A DNA stretch of 64,000 nucleotides from Calliopum simillimum (GCA_951812925.1 OX638370.1:1202001-1266000); one strand, 5' to 3'. Counted from the stretch's first letter, positions 10,672 through 23,638 are shown. A program made the numbers and translations. The notes: generated by a model not told the origin, from the sequence alone.

Positions 10672-13600
10672 TTACTTGTTCAAAATTTCAGTCATGCCAA
10701 GTTCCTTAATGCAGTTGTAGTGCTTTGGGCCTGATAATCCTTTTGTTAGAACATCAGCCGGCATTTGGTCAGTTGATATATATTGAATTTTTATCTCTCC
10801 ACTATTCACGGTTTCACGTACAAAATGATGACGGATGTCCACATGTTTTGTGCAGTTGTGAAACACAGGATTCTTGCTCAGCAGGCCGGCACCCTGGTTA
10901 TCGTTAAAAATTACTGTTGCCTCCTGGTGGCCTAAAATTTCGGCCAGAAAACGTCTCAGGTGTATAGCTTCCTTTGTTGATTCGGAGAGTGCCATATACT
11001 CTGCTTCGGTGCTTGACATTGCAACGGTTTTTTGTTTGCGAGACTCCCAACTTATAGCTGCATTCGCTAAGTTGAAAGCGTACCCAGTGTACGATCTTCG
11101 GTCATCGATATTTGCACCCCAGTCAGCGTCAGTGTATCCAACAAGTGATTGCCCAGATTTTCGATACACCAAGCCAACATTTACGGTTCCTTTTAGATAG
11201 CGCAAAACTCTTTTTACTGCTACCCAATGCTGCTTTCCATAGTTCGTGTTATATTGACTAAGAACACTTACCGCGTGTGCGATGTCTGGTCTTGTTGAAA
11301 CAGCCAAATACATCAGCGAACCAATAAGATTCTGGTATGGTAGTTTCTCAGCTTCTCTCTTCTCGTCTTCGGTTGTTGGACTCATTGCTTTTGATAGTTT
11401 TTCGTTTGGATTTATTGGAGTTGCAACGCTTTTACAATCTTCCATATTAAATCGATTTAGTACATTTCTTACGTATTTTGCTTGTGACATTGTGATTTCG
11501 TTATGTTCACAGTTCTGTTTGAATTCGATTCCAAGGCAAAAGTTGAGCAGACCCAAGTCCTTCATTTCAAAAGAACTTGCTAATTCGGCTTTGAGTTGAT
11601 ACCACTTCTGTCGATTATTCGTTGCAACAATCAGGTCATCCACGTATATTGCTACAATTATAATGTGATCATTACTTTTCTGCATGTAGATACATAGATC
11701 TGACTTCAGCGGTTGAAATTGTAGTTCCTTTAACTTTTCGTCTAACTTCTTGTACCACTGTCGGCCGGATTGCTTCAAACCGTAAAGTGCTTTTTGTATT
11801 AAACAAACTTTATCTTCGGTGTATTCATTAAGTTCATCTTTATCCAATATTTCGTTGAATTCTTTAGGTATTCGCATGAATATTTTTTTCTTCGATATCA
11901 CCATTTAAATATGCGGTGACGAAATCCAATTGATGCACTTCGAGTCCCAGTTCAACTGCGAGTGCCATTAACATACGAATTGATACTATTCTTGCGACGA
12001 GAGCAAAAGTTTCGTTGAAATCAATACCTGGTATTTGCGTAAATCCCTTCGCTACAAGTCTAGCCTTGTGTCGGTCGATAGAGCCATCAGCCTTATACTT
12101 CGTGCGCAGGACCCACTTAGATTCGATGATCTTCTTACCTTTAGGGAGGTTGACGATTTTTCAAGTTTGGTTTTTCTTCAATGCATTGTATTCGCTTCTC
12201 ATAGCTTTACGCCATTCGTCTGCTTCTGGACTGGACAATGGTTCCGCGGTTGTTTGAGGGTCATTGTGATCAATCAAACCAGCCACATTGCAGTCGCCGT
12301 CAATGAATTTTTCTGGTAAATTCTCGTTAATTGCCACCATATTGAATAACTTACATGGCCTTCCTCTTTTTCCGGTGAGAATCTTCTTAGGCCTCCCTGG
12401 TCCGCGCTTCGTAGTCATTGGTGTAGCGTAATCTTCTGGTTCGTCAATGTCTTCTGTTGGAGTGGTGTACTCTTCTTCTTCCCGTTCATAATCATTGACT
12501 TCTTCGTCACTTACTTCGACATTATCGATTTCTTTTCTGACGTTTTCTTTGTGTTTTTCTTCAGGTTTCTTTTCCGAATCTAAATTCATATACCACTCCG
12601 GGGTTTCTTGAAACACTTCATCGTCCATAAATTCTGCGTAGTTCTTCTCAGGTTGGTATAAATTCGTAAATGTTACATCTCTACTTCGCAACACTTTCCT
12701 TGCTTCTGGATCCCATAGCCTGTATGCCTTTGATTGTTCAGAGTATCCAATGAATATGCATTTTTTAGATTTAGAATCAAATTTTCCTCTTCTTTTTGAT
12801 TTAATGAGCATGTACGCGGTCGCTCCAAATTTTTGAAAATAACTGACTACTGGAGTTCTTCCTGTCCATAATTTAAATGGAGTTTCGCCTCCAAGACTTC
12901 GTGATGAGCATCTGTTTCGGATATGATTTGCAGTAAGGATTGCCTCTGCCCAGAAACCTGGAGAGAGTCCAGATTGGATCATCATACAGCGGCCCATTTC
13001 AACCAGCGTTCTATTTTTTCTTTCGGCAACGCCGTTTTGTTGCGGCGTGTATTCTACGGTGAGTTCGTGTTTGATGCCTTCGTTCTTTAGAAAATTCTCC
13101 AATATTTGATTTGTGTATTCGGTTCCATTGTCGGATCGTATTGTTTTGATTCTTCGTTCGGTTTTCTTTTCTGCCATTTTTTTGTACTCCTTGAATTTTT
13201 CGAAAACTTCACTCTTGTTCTTCATAAAATAGATCTCGCACCACTTTGTTTTGTCGTCAATAAACGTTACGAAGTAGCGAGAACCACCAAGTGAGTTTAC
13301 ACGCATGGGACCACACACATCCGTGTGGACCAGTTCAAGGATTTCGGTGGACTTTGTGTTTGATATCGGAAATGGCTTCTGTGTCTGCTTCCCTTTAATA
13401 CAAACATCGCAGACGGGTAGACTTTCGTTGACTCTCGCATTTATGCCAATAACTTTACCATCTCGTATGATCTCTTTCAGATCTTTCTCGTTCAAATGGC
13501 CAAAACGCTCGTGCCACTCTTGTAATGATGTAGATTGTGCTACTCTGCATTCTTCGGAAACTTCTTCTACGTAGTATAAGTCTTTTTGTCTGTATGCTAC

Positions 13601-14719
13601 CATCATGTTGTCGCCAGTTTCTGGATTAAGTACGATGGCCTTTTTTCTTGTGAAAGTAACTTCGAATCCATGATCAGTTATTTTGGACACTGATAGTAGA
13701 TTTGAACGGAGATCCGGGACGTACAAAGTATCTTCTAGTTTTGCTGTGATACCTTCAGTTGTCTTTAATCTGACGATTCCGTTTCCTTTAATATTGGTTG
13801 ATCCATTATTTGCTAAGTGCAACACATTAGTCTTCGCGTCCTTTAATTCGTCAAACTTTTTCTTATCTGCACACATGTGCGAGGACGCACCCGAGTCCAA
13901 ACACCATATTTCTCGTTCACTGTTGACTTGCATGGCAACTTCAGCATTTCGGGATGATTCCTGAAATTTTGCATCCTTCGATTTAGTGGTAAACCCTTTT
14001 GACTTACAGTCCCTCGCTTTGTGGCCAATTTTACCACACGAGTGACAAGCGTACTTAAAACTTTTCTTTTGATTGTGATTTTCCAATTTTCGGTTGTCAT
14101 TTTTACCATTCTTGTGTACAAACATTGCATCTGGTGTGCCTTCACTGGTATTTCGCCTTCGAGCTTCAAATTCTTCTAAGAGCTTTACCTTTAAGGCTTC
14201 TGGTTCAGGAAGCTTTTCTTGAGTTTCTATAGCAATTCGAAAAGATTCATACTCGTCGGGGATGCTATACAGCAGGAGGATTGTCAGAAGATCGTCTATA
14301 ATTTGTAGCTCCATTTCGTTAATTTTATCGACTGTGTCAAAAAATTTTCGTATGTGGTCACGTATGTCTTCCCCATTTTTCATTTTGAGTAAGACAAGTG
14401 ATTTCAGCAGCATCGCTTTGCGAGCTGGTCCTTTGGATTGATAAATTTGGTGCAATTTATCCCAAATGTCCTTTGACGTGGTGCAATTTTTAATTTGCTT
14501 TAATTCTGTGGGAGCTATTGTTAAAATAAGATCCGATTTGGCCTTTGCATCATCGGACTCCCATTCGGTAACCTTTTCTGCTGGTGTGCTTGGTTTCACG
14601 CACGTTCCACTTACATACTTCCACGCATCGTTCTTGATAAGAAGAGCTTCGACCTGAATCTTCCACGTGTCGAAATTCTCCTTTCCGAGAGGCTCAATCT
14701 TGACGTTGGTGTAACTCAT
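10672..14719 (-). pseudogene. copia Gag-Pol polyprotein, with one stop and one frameshift
   Basis: Starts at 14719. In the first 852 codons: UBN2-type Gag; CCHC zinc knuckle CHSCGKIGHKARDC (residues 225-238); protease DSGASSHM (275-282); integrase HHCC (H403, H408, C437, C440); integrase core D467, D530, E566 with D35E spacing. Reverse transcriptase and RNase H follow to 10672, with YVDD, YTDADW, SSTEAEY and DNQGAG motifs. Two breaks: an in-frame TGA at 12161-12163 where a Trp is expected, and a one-base gain at the seven-T run 11883-11889. Order Gag-PR-IN-RT-RH is diagnostic of Pseudoviridae/Ty1-copia. Confidence 0.95.
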
Positions 14720-14787
14720 AATGAAATTTCATCTGCTTGATTGTTGAAAATTGAAATTATTTTTTCGCACGTTTTGTCCACTAAAAT

Positions 14788-14817
14788 GCGCAGTGGAAGC
14801 GTACTGGGCCCATAACC
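14788..14817 (-). promoter_or_regulatory. Primer-binding site for a half initiator tRNA-Met
   Basis: Directly inside the 5' LTR, the plus strand reads AAGCGTACTGGGCCCATAAC within a 30-base block. From memory of the family, this matches the D-loop to anticodon-loop part of metazoan initiator tRNA-Met with about one mismatch. Drosophila copia primes from a cleaved 5' half of this tRNA, so an internal rather than 3'-terminal match is expected. Confidence 0.85.
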
Positions 14818-16488
14818 TGTGATTTTTAGAGGGTTTGAACAATTCAACAATACGGCAGTTGTATTCTGTAGAACGATTTTATTGTAAGTAAAGAAAATAT
14901 TTGAAAATATTTTCTATTTTGAAATATTAGAACATGACATACCAAAACATAAAATAGTACAGTAGAAATAATAAACACGGCGTGCTTGAACCAAGTTTAA
15001 ATAAAAGTTTCTTGCATATGAGTTTTTTGACTGAATTATGTTACGTAATAACTTCACGAATCAAATGATCCCAAAATTAAAAAAATCGAATGGGCCCTTT
15101 TTGAAATAAGGAGCCTTAAGCAATAACTATAAAAAGTTAGTACAACACAAAATTAAAAATATTTGTAACATTTTGCAAACCATTTTTTCTAAACTAATTT
15201 GAGGTCGCTGAACACGAAAAACGCATTTATTTTTTTTTTTCCTTGGGGTCGTTCCCAAGTTATTCGATAATTTATAATTTCGAGGTTATAGCTTCATATA
15301 CATCAATTTATTTCTATGACGCCAAGTCCGATCAATTTTATTTTTCCACGCTTACAAAGAGTGATTAACGGCGCTTCTAACAAGTATACCAATAATTATG
15401 CTCCAAACAAAATTGACTGAGTTAAAGCAGCAGAAAGCTTGATATTTCAAAAATTTTTTAAATTTTTCACATCAACTTCATATTTTTTTTTAAATAATTA
15501 TTTTTAGAAATGTTATTTAATGGCGCATATAATTGCAAACATTTTAAGCCTATGTTGAGCAAAATCGAATGAAATTTCCAAAGATATAAAGGCTTTAGTG
15601 CAATAAGGAAGATGTGAAAATTTTCGAAATGTTCGGCCTGAGTCAACAGATCCAATTTTTCAGCCTCCAAATAGGACACCCTATACTTATTGAACACTTT
15701 AAAGACGATTTAAGTAACTTCTAATCATTCTCTGTAGAAGAACATGCCGGATTGTATCAAAAATATTAATTTTTGAAAGAAATCGAAATTTCTCTATTGC
15801 ACTAAAACCTTAATATCTTTAGGAAATTTCATTCAATGTTGCTCAGCATAGGCTTAAAATGTTTGCAATTATATGCGCCATTAAATAACATTTCTAAAAA
15901 TAATTATTAAAAAAAAAATATGTGCCAAAAACAAAGTGTTTCACTTGAAGTTGATGTGAAAAATTTAAAAAATTTTTGAAATATCAAGCTTTCTCCTGCT
16001 TTAACTCAGTCAATTTTGTTTGGAGCATAATTATTGGTGTACTTGTTAGAAGCGCCGTTAATCACTCTTTGTAAGCGTGGAAAAATAAAATTGATCGGAC
16101 TTGGCGTCATAGAAATAAATTGATGTATATGAAGCTATAACCTCGAAATTATAAATTATCGAATAACTTGGGAACGACCCCAAGGAAAAAAAAAATAAAT
16201 GCGTTTTTCGTGTTCAGCGACCTCAAATTAGTTTAGAAAAAATGGTTTGCAAAATGTTACAAATATTTTTAATTTTGTGTTGTACTAACTTTTTATAGTT
16301 ATTGCTTAAGGCTCCTTATTTCAAAAAGGGCCCATTCGATTTTTTTAATTTTGGGATCATTTGATTTGTGAAGTTATTACATAACATAATTCAGTCAAAA
16401 AACTCTTATGCAAGAAACTTTTATTGAAACTTGGTTCAAGCACGCCGTGTAAAGTAGGTTAAAGTGTTACATTTGATTATTTCCAACA
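14818..16488 (-). repeat. 5' LTR of the copia element, split by a foldback insertion
   Basis: LTR sequence is 14818-14975 and 16454-16488. The intervening foldback element is bounded by TAAA on both sides (14972-14975, 16450-16453), one copy being the duplicated target. The 15-bp segment missing from the other LTR lies near 14895-14912. Confidence 0.9.
14976..16449. mobile_element. Foldback element, copy 2, uninterrupted
   Basis: 1474 bp with ends CACGGCGTG/CACGCCGTG and a TAAA target duplication. The arms (about 14976-15605 and 15780-16449) are near-perfect inverted copies; the central spacer of about 170 bp is in the opposite orientation to that of copy 1. No coding sequence: open frames in the arms are palindromic shadows. 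It landed in the copia LTR, so it moved after the copia insertion. Confidence 0.9.
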
Positions 16489-16493
16489 AATAT

Positions 16494-17230
16494 AGATCGC
16501 ATTCAGCTTTTCGATTGATTCACTTCGATTTATCGCACTTGGAAAATGATTAAAAGAACTTTTGTGTTGAGTTTCACTTATTCAAAAAATGTTTTCTAAT
16601 CAGCACAAAGCGAATGCGTCTGTTTGCTCCGGTATATGCACAAAAACTTCGTGTTGTCATAACACGCACTTAACATTCGTCAGAACAGCCATATTTGTTT
16701 CATTCATCTATGTCCAAATATTCCTTAAGAATGAAAAATGCAATAACGGCTTCAACTTCAACCTCTTCACTCCCTCCCCGAAGGCTTTCATTAATAAGTT
16801 CCTCTTCATTAATTTCATCGCAGCAATCATCATTTTCTTCATCATCAAAATCTTGACATACTTCTTGACACAGCTATTCCTTGGAGACTGTTGTTTGTCT
16901 GAAGCAATTTTTGGGGTCCACTAACCACCACGACCGTTTCACAATATATAATGCATCTAAAATGGAAAAATTTTTTTTTTTAAAAATGTCGATATGACCA
17001 CTTTTCCAATTTTTTTTTATAATTTCTGAGAGAATAAGGCGGATAATGATTTTTTTATTATGAAAATCTCTTTAGCCAGAATTTGCTAAAAACGCAAAAT
17101 CGAAAAACTGTTGGAAGTGGGGTTTAACAGTCATCGATTCAATTGTATCAGCGATATACTCGTACACGCCAATTTTTTGTAGACGCCTACTCGACTATTA
17201 AGGCTGTATTCTAGTTCGAGTAAGACCAAT
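16494..17230. other. Non-coding stretch
   Basis: AT-rich. On the minus strand about 16900-16730 reads as an acidic stretch with many D/E codons and one internal stop; it has no family I can recognise and no start or splice context. Confidence 0.4.
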
Positions 17231-17820
17231 ATCCCGATCAAGAAAATTTGTCAATTTCTTGTCATTGTATCTGAAATGTATATTAAAATGATATCAAAAA
17301 TGTGTCAGCTACTGATAATCAATTTATGTATATCATTTTGTTATATTTTTGAATTAATTGAAAAATATGTCAAATTTGACATTTTCATTTTTGGGTTTTA
17401 TGGAAAGATAACTATGAAAGACGAACGCGCAGCCAATTTTAGTGAAGAAGAGGTGCATTTTCTCATGAAATTGGTGAAAAAGCACAATAAATATAATTTG
17501 CTGCATGCGGGCGATTTCTGAAAACTTGTTGCCGATTATTATTATCTGCGCCGCTTTCGTTTTCAGACTCAAAATTGGTTATGTCGATTTTGTATCAGAA
17601 ATGGATATCAAAATGATATAGAATTTTTGTATCAAAATGATATAGAATTTTTGTATATCTTTTTGATATCAGTTTTTGATATCATTTTGATATCATTGTG
17701 ATATACGTTACATTCCGTATACCACTGTGATATCCTTTTTTTTATCAAAATTAAATATGTCACTGACAAATTTTGCATATCATTTTGATATATTTTTGAT
17801 ATACTTTTCTTGATCGGGAT
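17231..17820 (+). mobile_element. Short inverted-repeat element with a SANT-like fragment
   Basis: Bounded by ATCCCGATCAAGAAAA (from 17231) and its exact inverse (to 17820). The right half is built of repeated ATATCAAAATGATAT-like motifs. A plus-strand frame from about 17414 reads MKDERAANFSEEEVHFLMKL and stops at 17521; this resembles the start of Myb/SANT-like DNA-binding domains that accompany Harbinger transposases or occur alone in insects. The domain is cut short. No clear target duplication, so the superfamily is open. Confidence 0.5.
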
Positions 17821-20800
17821 CCTAAAGTATTTGTAACATGTCCTACTGGGAGCTCGAGCAATTCCTTTACAAACATGTATGTGGGGTGTCGATGTGTGTC
17901 GCAGATCGCAACATAAAAGCGTGCAACATTTAAAAATGGTTAACAAAAATAATATTCCCAACGCCGCAAAATTAATTGCATTTCAGTTTTTTGTGTTGCA
18001 GTGCTGCCAACATGCGCAGTAAAGATAACAAATGACGACAACATGAATTTGTTGCTTTTACTGCTGCCGCCGCTCTTCAGAGTTGTGTTGTTGTTCGCGG
18101 CAAAGTAATTAACAACTTTTGTTGTTGTTGCAGGAAAAACAACAATACAAAATAGCAAAAAAAGATGCAACAACTTTCAGTTAACAGCATTTAATTAGGC
18201 TTAGAAAAATAAAGTTTTGAGTTTAAACAGAAATTTGTTGCTTTTGTGTTGGATTTGTTGTAATGTGTCATTAGAAATGTCAAAATGTCAACTGTGTGCG
18301 CAAACTTGTATACCCGGCGCCGCGTTTAAATAGCGCACTTTTAAGTTGGCAGCACCATTTGTTTGTTTGTTTGTTTATTTGTATCACTTGTTGTTCTTGT
18401 TAATTAATTTTAACATAATTTGAATGTGCCACGTGTGGAATCGCTTATGTTGTGATGGTGGCATGCATAGGGGGTGGCACTTTTCAGTGTGACTTTAATT
18501 ATTCTTGTTCCTTTTATCATGAGGCGTTAACTAAGCCAGTGCTTCCCGTTCTTTCTTCGTTTCCACATCAAATTGCTTTGAAAAGTTAAACCAACACGTT
18601 CCTTCAACAAAAACTCTTAAAATATATCATCCTCCTTTGATTGAAATGAATCCAGCAGTATTCCCAGTCAAACACGTAGCTTTCATTAAATGCAATTTTT
18701 GTCAGAAAGTAGCGCCAAAATCCTTAAATGCAATGCCATCCACATTTAAAGCTACGTCCTTCCTTCCTTCCTTTCTTTCTTCCTTCATTCAAAATCTTTA
18801 TTGTCTATTTTAACTTTTCATTTCCTTTATTTCCTTAGTTTCTTTAGCTCACGCTCCCTCTTTTTGTGCTCTATCGTACACACTCTTTCATATTCTAGAT
18901 ATTAACTTACGTCCTTGGCCAACTTTTTCAATACAACAGTTGTTAAGCGTGCAATGCCTTGGACGCGCCATTTTTGTTTCCATTAGTCTAATGAAGTGAA
19001 ACGAAACTAAATCCTGGCTGGCTTCTATTTGTTTAGTTGGTTGAATATGTTTGGTGTGTGTGTGTGTACATGTGCATGTCCTTGAGTCCTCTTGCTTGGC
19101 ATAGTTACCAGACATCAACTCAACTACCATCTGGCACACCATCATCTTGCTTGCGAGGTGAGATTATGTTCCTGTTCGTGCGATTGTCACTTAATATGCC
19201 ACCCAAAACCGCAACAACAAAACATCAAATTAGGTACTGGAAAAGAAAGTTTTCCTCTTATCGAGTCCAAGACATGCGGGCGCTCGTTGTGCATTAACTG
19301 CGAGAACAAAGTGTGAATCGAGCAGCAGCTGATAACAAGATGTCCCTTAACAGCGAATCTTGTTGCTCATTGCTATGAGATTATCATAGCGTTCAGTTGC
19401 TGATTCCATAAAGTAAAGTTTGTCAGCGATGCCATTTGTGGAATGTTTAATATTAAAATCATAAAGAGTTGGCGGTTTGCTAGTGCTGTTAGTGTTACTT
19501 ATAAATGCAACAGCATCGAAGCTTTTGGTTTCCCAATGGTGAAATTTTGGGAATATCATTGTGGCTTTCAATTCAGAATCGAAAGTTGTTTAAGGATTAA
19601 ACCATATGAATATAAACTTTAATGTCCATATTTTATTCAGTTGAGCCTTTTTAAGCTTAATGTTCTTTTTCGCAGTGTCGTCCATTTTGCTACCTATGTA
19701 GGTATGTAAAGCTGTCAACGTTTTCAAATTCTCCATTGCCAGCCTTAACCCATTTTCGGCCACGCTGCAAAAATTATTTGATTTTTTCTTATAACTTATA
19801 TTTTAAGAGTAATTCGCAGCCCCTGATTCCAAATTTACAGCTACGTTTCAACTGGCATCGACTATATTTACCTTCCGGTTGGCGGACTATGAGATGTTTG
19901 GTCGATTAATCGAACACCTCACTTTGGCTCATAATTACTTGTGTCATTCATGTGTAAACGGGTGTTGACTTTTGGATTGTGAAAGATAGTTTGGTTCTTT
20001 GGCTATAAAATCTTTTTTTTTGTCATTATATTTTATTTTTAATAATTTTTCAAAAAAAAAAGGTATTTTTCAACCAACCCCTCAAACTACTGAAAGGAGT
20101 GGGCAAGTGGTAAATAATATTTTCGAACAGACAAAGGTTCAAAGTAATATAAGGTACTACTTTCTGAGATCATTTATTTTCATAGTTCATAAAATGTTGA
20201 AAAATGGACAATTTTACTGTTCGATTAATCGATTAAAATAACCGGCAGATGCAAATGTTTTAGAAGTGATATCATGCCGATATCTTTGCTTCGTTAATTT
20301 ATCACTACCACAGTTAAAGCGACATCAAAATTTCATCCCTAATATGTATTCATATCGAAAGAAATTTTTCTCATCATCATCAATTTAAGACCATTTTGCA
20401 GCCTCAAATAAAAAGAGCGTCCCTAATATTTACCACTTTAAATCGCTAACTTGGCTTATTTGTGTGGCCTACCATAAAACTCAATCACATAAAATGCCAA
20501 ATAAAAAGAATCCCATTAAATCAGAGTTCATTGTTGGCCGCGTTGCCAATTTTTTTGAAAATTTTCGTGTTTTGCCTTTTTTTTTTCGTCTTCTTCATAC
20601 ACCACCCTCCGTGGATTTTAACATCCAATTGGCGCTTGATACTCTCTTTATCAATTTGTTGCGCTGCCTTCATCCTCGTACACTTGGAGATGTAGTAAGT
20701 AGGTCTTTGGTCGCTGCTTATCGTTTCCCAGCATCATGAATACCATATTTTGTCAACATTTTCCAAACGTCATTGTCGTTGTCAGTGTTGCCGACAAATT

Positions 20801-22896
20801 TTCGAGTCCTTTGCGAAATTTCTGTGAACTAATTTTAACTTTGCTGTTTCAAGGTTTTTAATTTTCAAAATACAAAATGTGTTTTGCTACCAAAAGAGGG
20901 CAGCAGTTGTAGTGGCTGGCAGTAGCAACAGTAGCAGCAGGTGTTGCTGCTGTTGGTAATGTTACTGTTGTCGTTTTTGATGCTCTTGATTTTATTTTTT
21001 TTTTGCTGTTAATTATTGTTGTGGCTGGTTTATAGCAAGTTGGTGCTGTAGTTGTTGTTACTAATTATGTTGTTGCTTTTTAAAACACAATTTGTGAGTT
21101 CGTTAATTTTAATTATGTTGTCGGAATAATGTGGCGCTGATGTTTAGCATAATTCAATTAAAGCGTTCAAAGGTCATCAAAATATTTAAAGGAATAATTG
21201 CAATTGAAAAAACAAGTTTTCCGAATCGAAAGTACCTCAGAATTGAATTGTTGGAATTAAAAGAATATATTCGAAAAGGTATCGAACCACAACTTGGAAT
21301 CTTGTTATATAACGTATTTATGCAATAGCTTAACCCATTACCGCCGTTGATTTCATATGACGTCAGCTAAGGTGCTTGCTTCAAACTGTCCATTTTCGGC
21401 AAGAACTTGCACGTTTGTTGGCGAAAAGCGTTTTCTGGTAAGTTTACAATTTGAGTGCTTGTGATCGGCAGTTGGGGTTGAGCTTTTCTAGAAACTAGGT
21501 CTTAAAGCTTCGTGTTTTTTTAAGTTTATAAAAAATTGCAATTTTGAAAGCTTGGTAATTTTTAATGACGTAAAGATAATTTTTTTACGAAAGCTTTTTA
21601 TATTCTGAAGCAATATGAAATTTTTTAGAATTTTTCATAATGAACTTTTGAGAAAGTTTTTGGTAAAAAATTATATTTGTGTTGAACATTTTTTTTTTTT
21701 TAAATGTTATTTGCTTTGCAGCGTAAAGCTTCTTGAAATTGTAGGCTTGGTGTGAACAGTTTAGCTAAGTAGAACATTATTTCAGTAGACGGAAGAGCTG
21801 GACTTTACTTTAAGATGCTAGTAATGATTCATTGTTCCAGCTTGCAACATTACTCTTATAGTAAAAACCCGCAAATGGCTGGTTACCGTGCAGTAATGAA
21901 CAAAATGCAACAGCTCTTCATAAAGTACTTAAAACTCGTAAGCAGTAAATAAAGATAGGAAAACGGGGATGGAATGGTCGTATTCTCCTAAAACCGATCA
22001 GCAAAATTTTCAGTTGAGCCCTTGTGTAGAATTTACAAAGCACTACAGAATGTACTAGAATAAATGTCAGTGATCGTTGGAGAAGGAAATTCAAGAATCA
22101 CAAAAAAAAAAAAAAATAGAGAGAAATAAAAATAAAATTCATCGATGGAGACGTTTCATTTTGAACCTCTGTTCCTTTTGGAAGATGATTGATAGTTATT
22201 ACTTTCCAAACAACGCCTGTAAGTGAGCATTTTGGAGCATTGGCGTAGATTGGCAAAGATAGATACATGTACAAAGGAAATACTTATGTATATATTATAT
22301 AATCGCACAACTTTGTCCAAGGTACTTGATAAACACAGTATATGTCCACTCATGTATCTGCTATAGGTACTGAAATGCAACCTTCATAAAATTCTCCAAT
22401 TAAGACTTGGTGCGATTATGGTTTCGATCAATCAAGTTGTTCAGAAGTTACACGATCATAATCATCTGTATGCGTTTGTTTTTCTCAATATCGTTTTTGT
22501 ACTGTGCAACTCCCATGATGCCATATGGCATCACCCTATTTCTGCTCTCCAGATGGTCTTAACTGAAATTTGACCTCAAATTCTCAATTTCTCTTTCACA
22601 AAAAATGCTCTAAACACAAAAATTTACAAAAAAATTCCGTAAAAAGTGCTTCGGTCATTAAAGGATAAAAAGATACTGAAGACACCAACTTCGGGCGAAC
22701 AAAAACATCACCAGCAACACGTAAACATTGTCGGCCAATCCAATCGTGCTTCCGTCTGCTCCCCACTATTGGCTGTTGTGGCCATGAGCAAAAACTCAGA
22801 CACATTTATGAATATTTAAATAATACGAGTATATTTTATAATATGTACAAACTAAAAGATTAACGATAAAAACATTGCACACACATTCAAACGTAT
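17821..22896. other. Non-coding stretch with simple repeats
   Basis: No gene supported. Contains a (GTTT)n run near 18357-18382, a TTCC/TTCT run near 18757-18785, a TG run near 19053-19072, and a CAG/GTTGCT-rich block near 20900-21080. Small open frames lack domains and splice context. The GTT/CAG-rich texture is typical of fly intergenic or intronic DNA. Confidence 0.5.
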
Positions 22897-22900
22897 ATAT

Positions 22901-23638
22901 GGCACGTTTCACGTCAACTGGATAAGGTCTGCGGCTAAAAATTGTGTGGAGGAAAAATAAAATTTTGGAGGTCAAAATTTTCGTTTGTTTTAAAAGATTT
23001 TGGAAGCCGAGTGGTGTTGAAAAAAATTTCAATATGGCGACGTTGTAACACGCCCCGAAAGAGAGCGTTGAACTTTGTTTTTCAACAATTTAGCGCAATT
23101 TTGGTGGTTTTCGAGGTCGCTGATCATGAATCTGAAGCCAGAATTAGAAAATTATTAAATTCAAAATGGCGGACGCAAAAAATTAGGAAAATCCTAGATA
23201 TGTTAAAAGTCGAAAAAATAACGCTGGAGTTGGCCAAATTTGTCCAAACTTACGCAGAGCGTTCAGAAATATTTAAGAATCATGCTCGCCTAGTTCGAGA
23301 ACTCTAGCGTTATTTTTCTGACTTTTAACGAAATTAGGATTTTCCTAATTTTTTTCATCCTTCATCTTGGATTTAAGAATTTTTGAATTCTGACTTCAGA
23401 TTCATGATCAGCGAACCCGAAAATACCCGAATGATGAAACTTACGCCAAAATATTGAAAAAAATAATTTTACGTCCTCTTTCAGAGCGTGTTACAACGTC
23501 GCCATGTTGAAATTTTTTATTAAACACCACTCGGTTTTCGAAACTTTTAAAATTATGAAAATTTTGACACCCAAAACTTGATTTTTCGTTCACACAATTT
23601 TTGGTCGCAGACCTGGTCCAGTTGACGTGAAACGTCCC
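22901..23638. mobile_element. Foldback/MITE with GGGACGTTT-type ends
   Basis: Two inverted arms of about 350 bp. The left end reads GGCACGTTTCACGTCAACTG and the right end, inverted, GGGACGTTTCACGTCAACTG. Both ends abut ATAT (22897-22900; 23639-23642), a probable 4-bp duplication. No transposase; the 121-codon frame at 22942-23304 is a product of the arms. The GGGAC start and ATAT target match the transposon at 2345-7269, suggesting mobilisation by a related transposase. Confidence 0.75.

Larger units (their letters stand above)
10449..16488 (-). mobile_element. Ty1/copia retrotransposon, full length, nearly intact
   Basis: Read on the minus strand it runs from a 5' LTR (16488 down to 14818, interrupted by a foldback element) to a 3' LTR (10626 to 10449). 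It is flanked by the 5-bp duplication AATAT (10444-10448, 16489-16493). LTRs begin TGTTGGAAATAATC and end in TCACA. A polypurine tract (TTGAGGGGAAG) lies against the 3' LTR. The two LTRs differ visibly only by a 15-bp indel, so insertion looks recent. The coding region is broken by one nonsense codon and one frameshift. Confidence 0.95.

Noticed and set aside
22942..23304. 121-codon plus-strand frame
   Set aside because: Lies across the arm of a palindromic foldback element; composition and position explain it without a gene.
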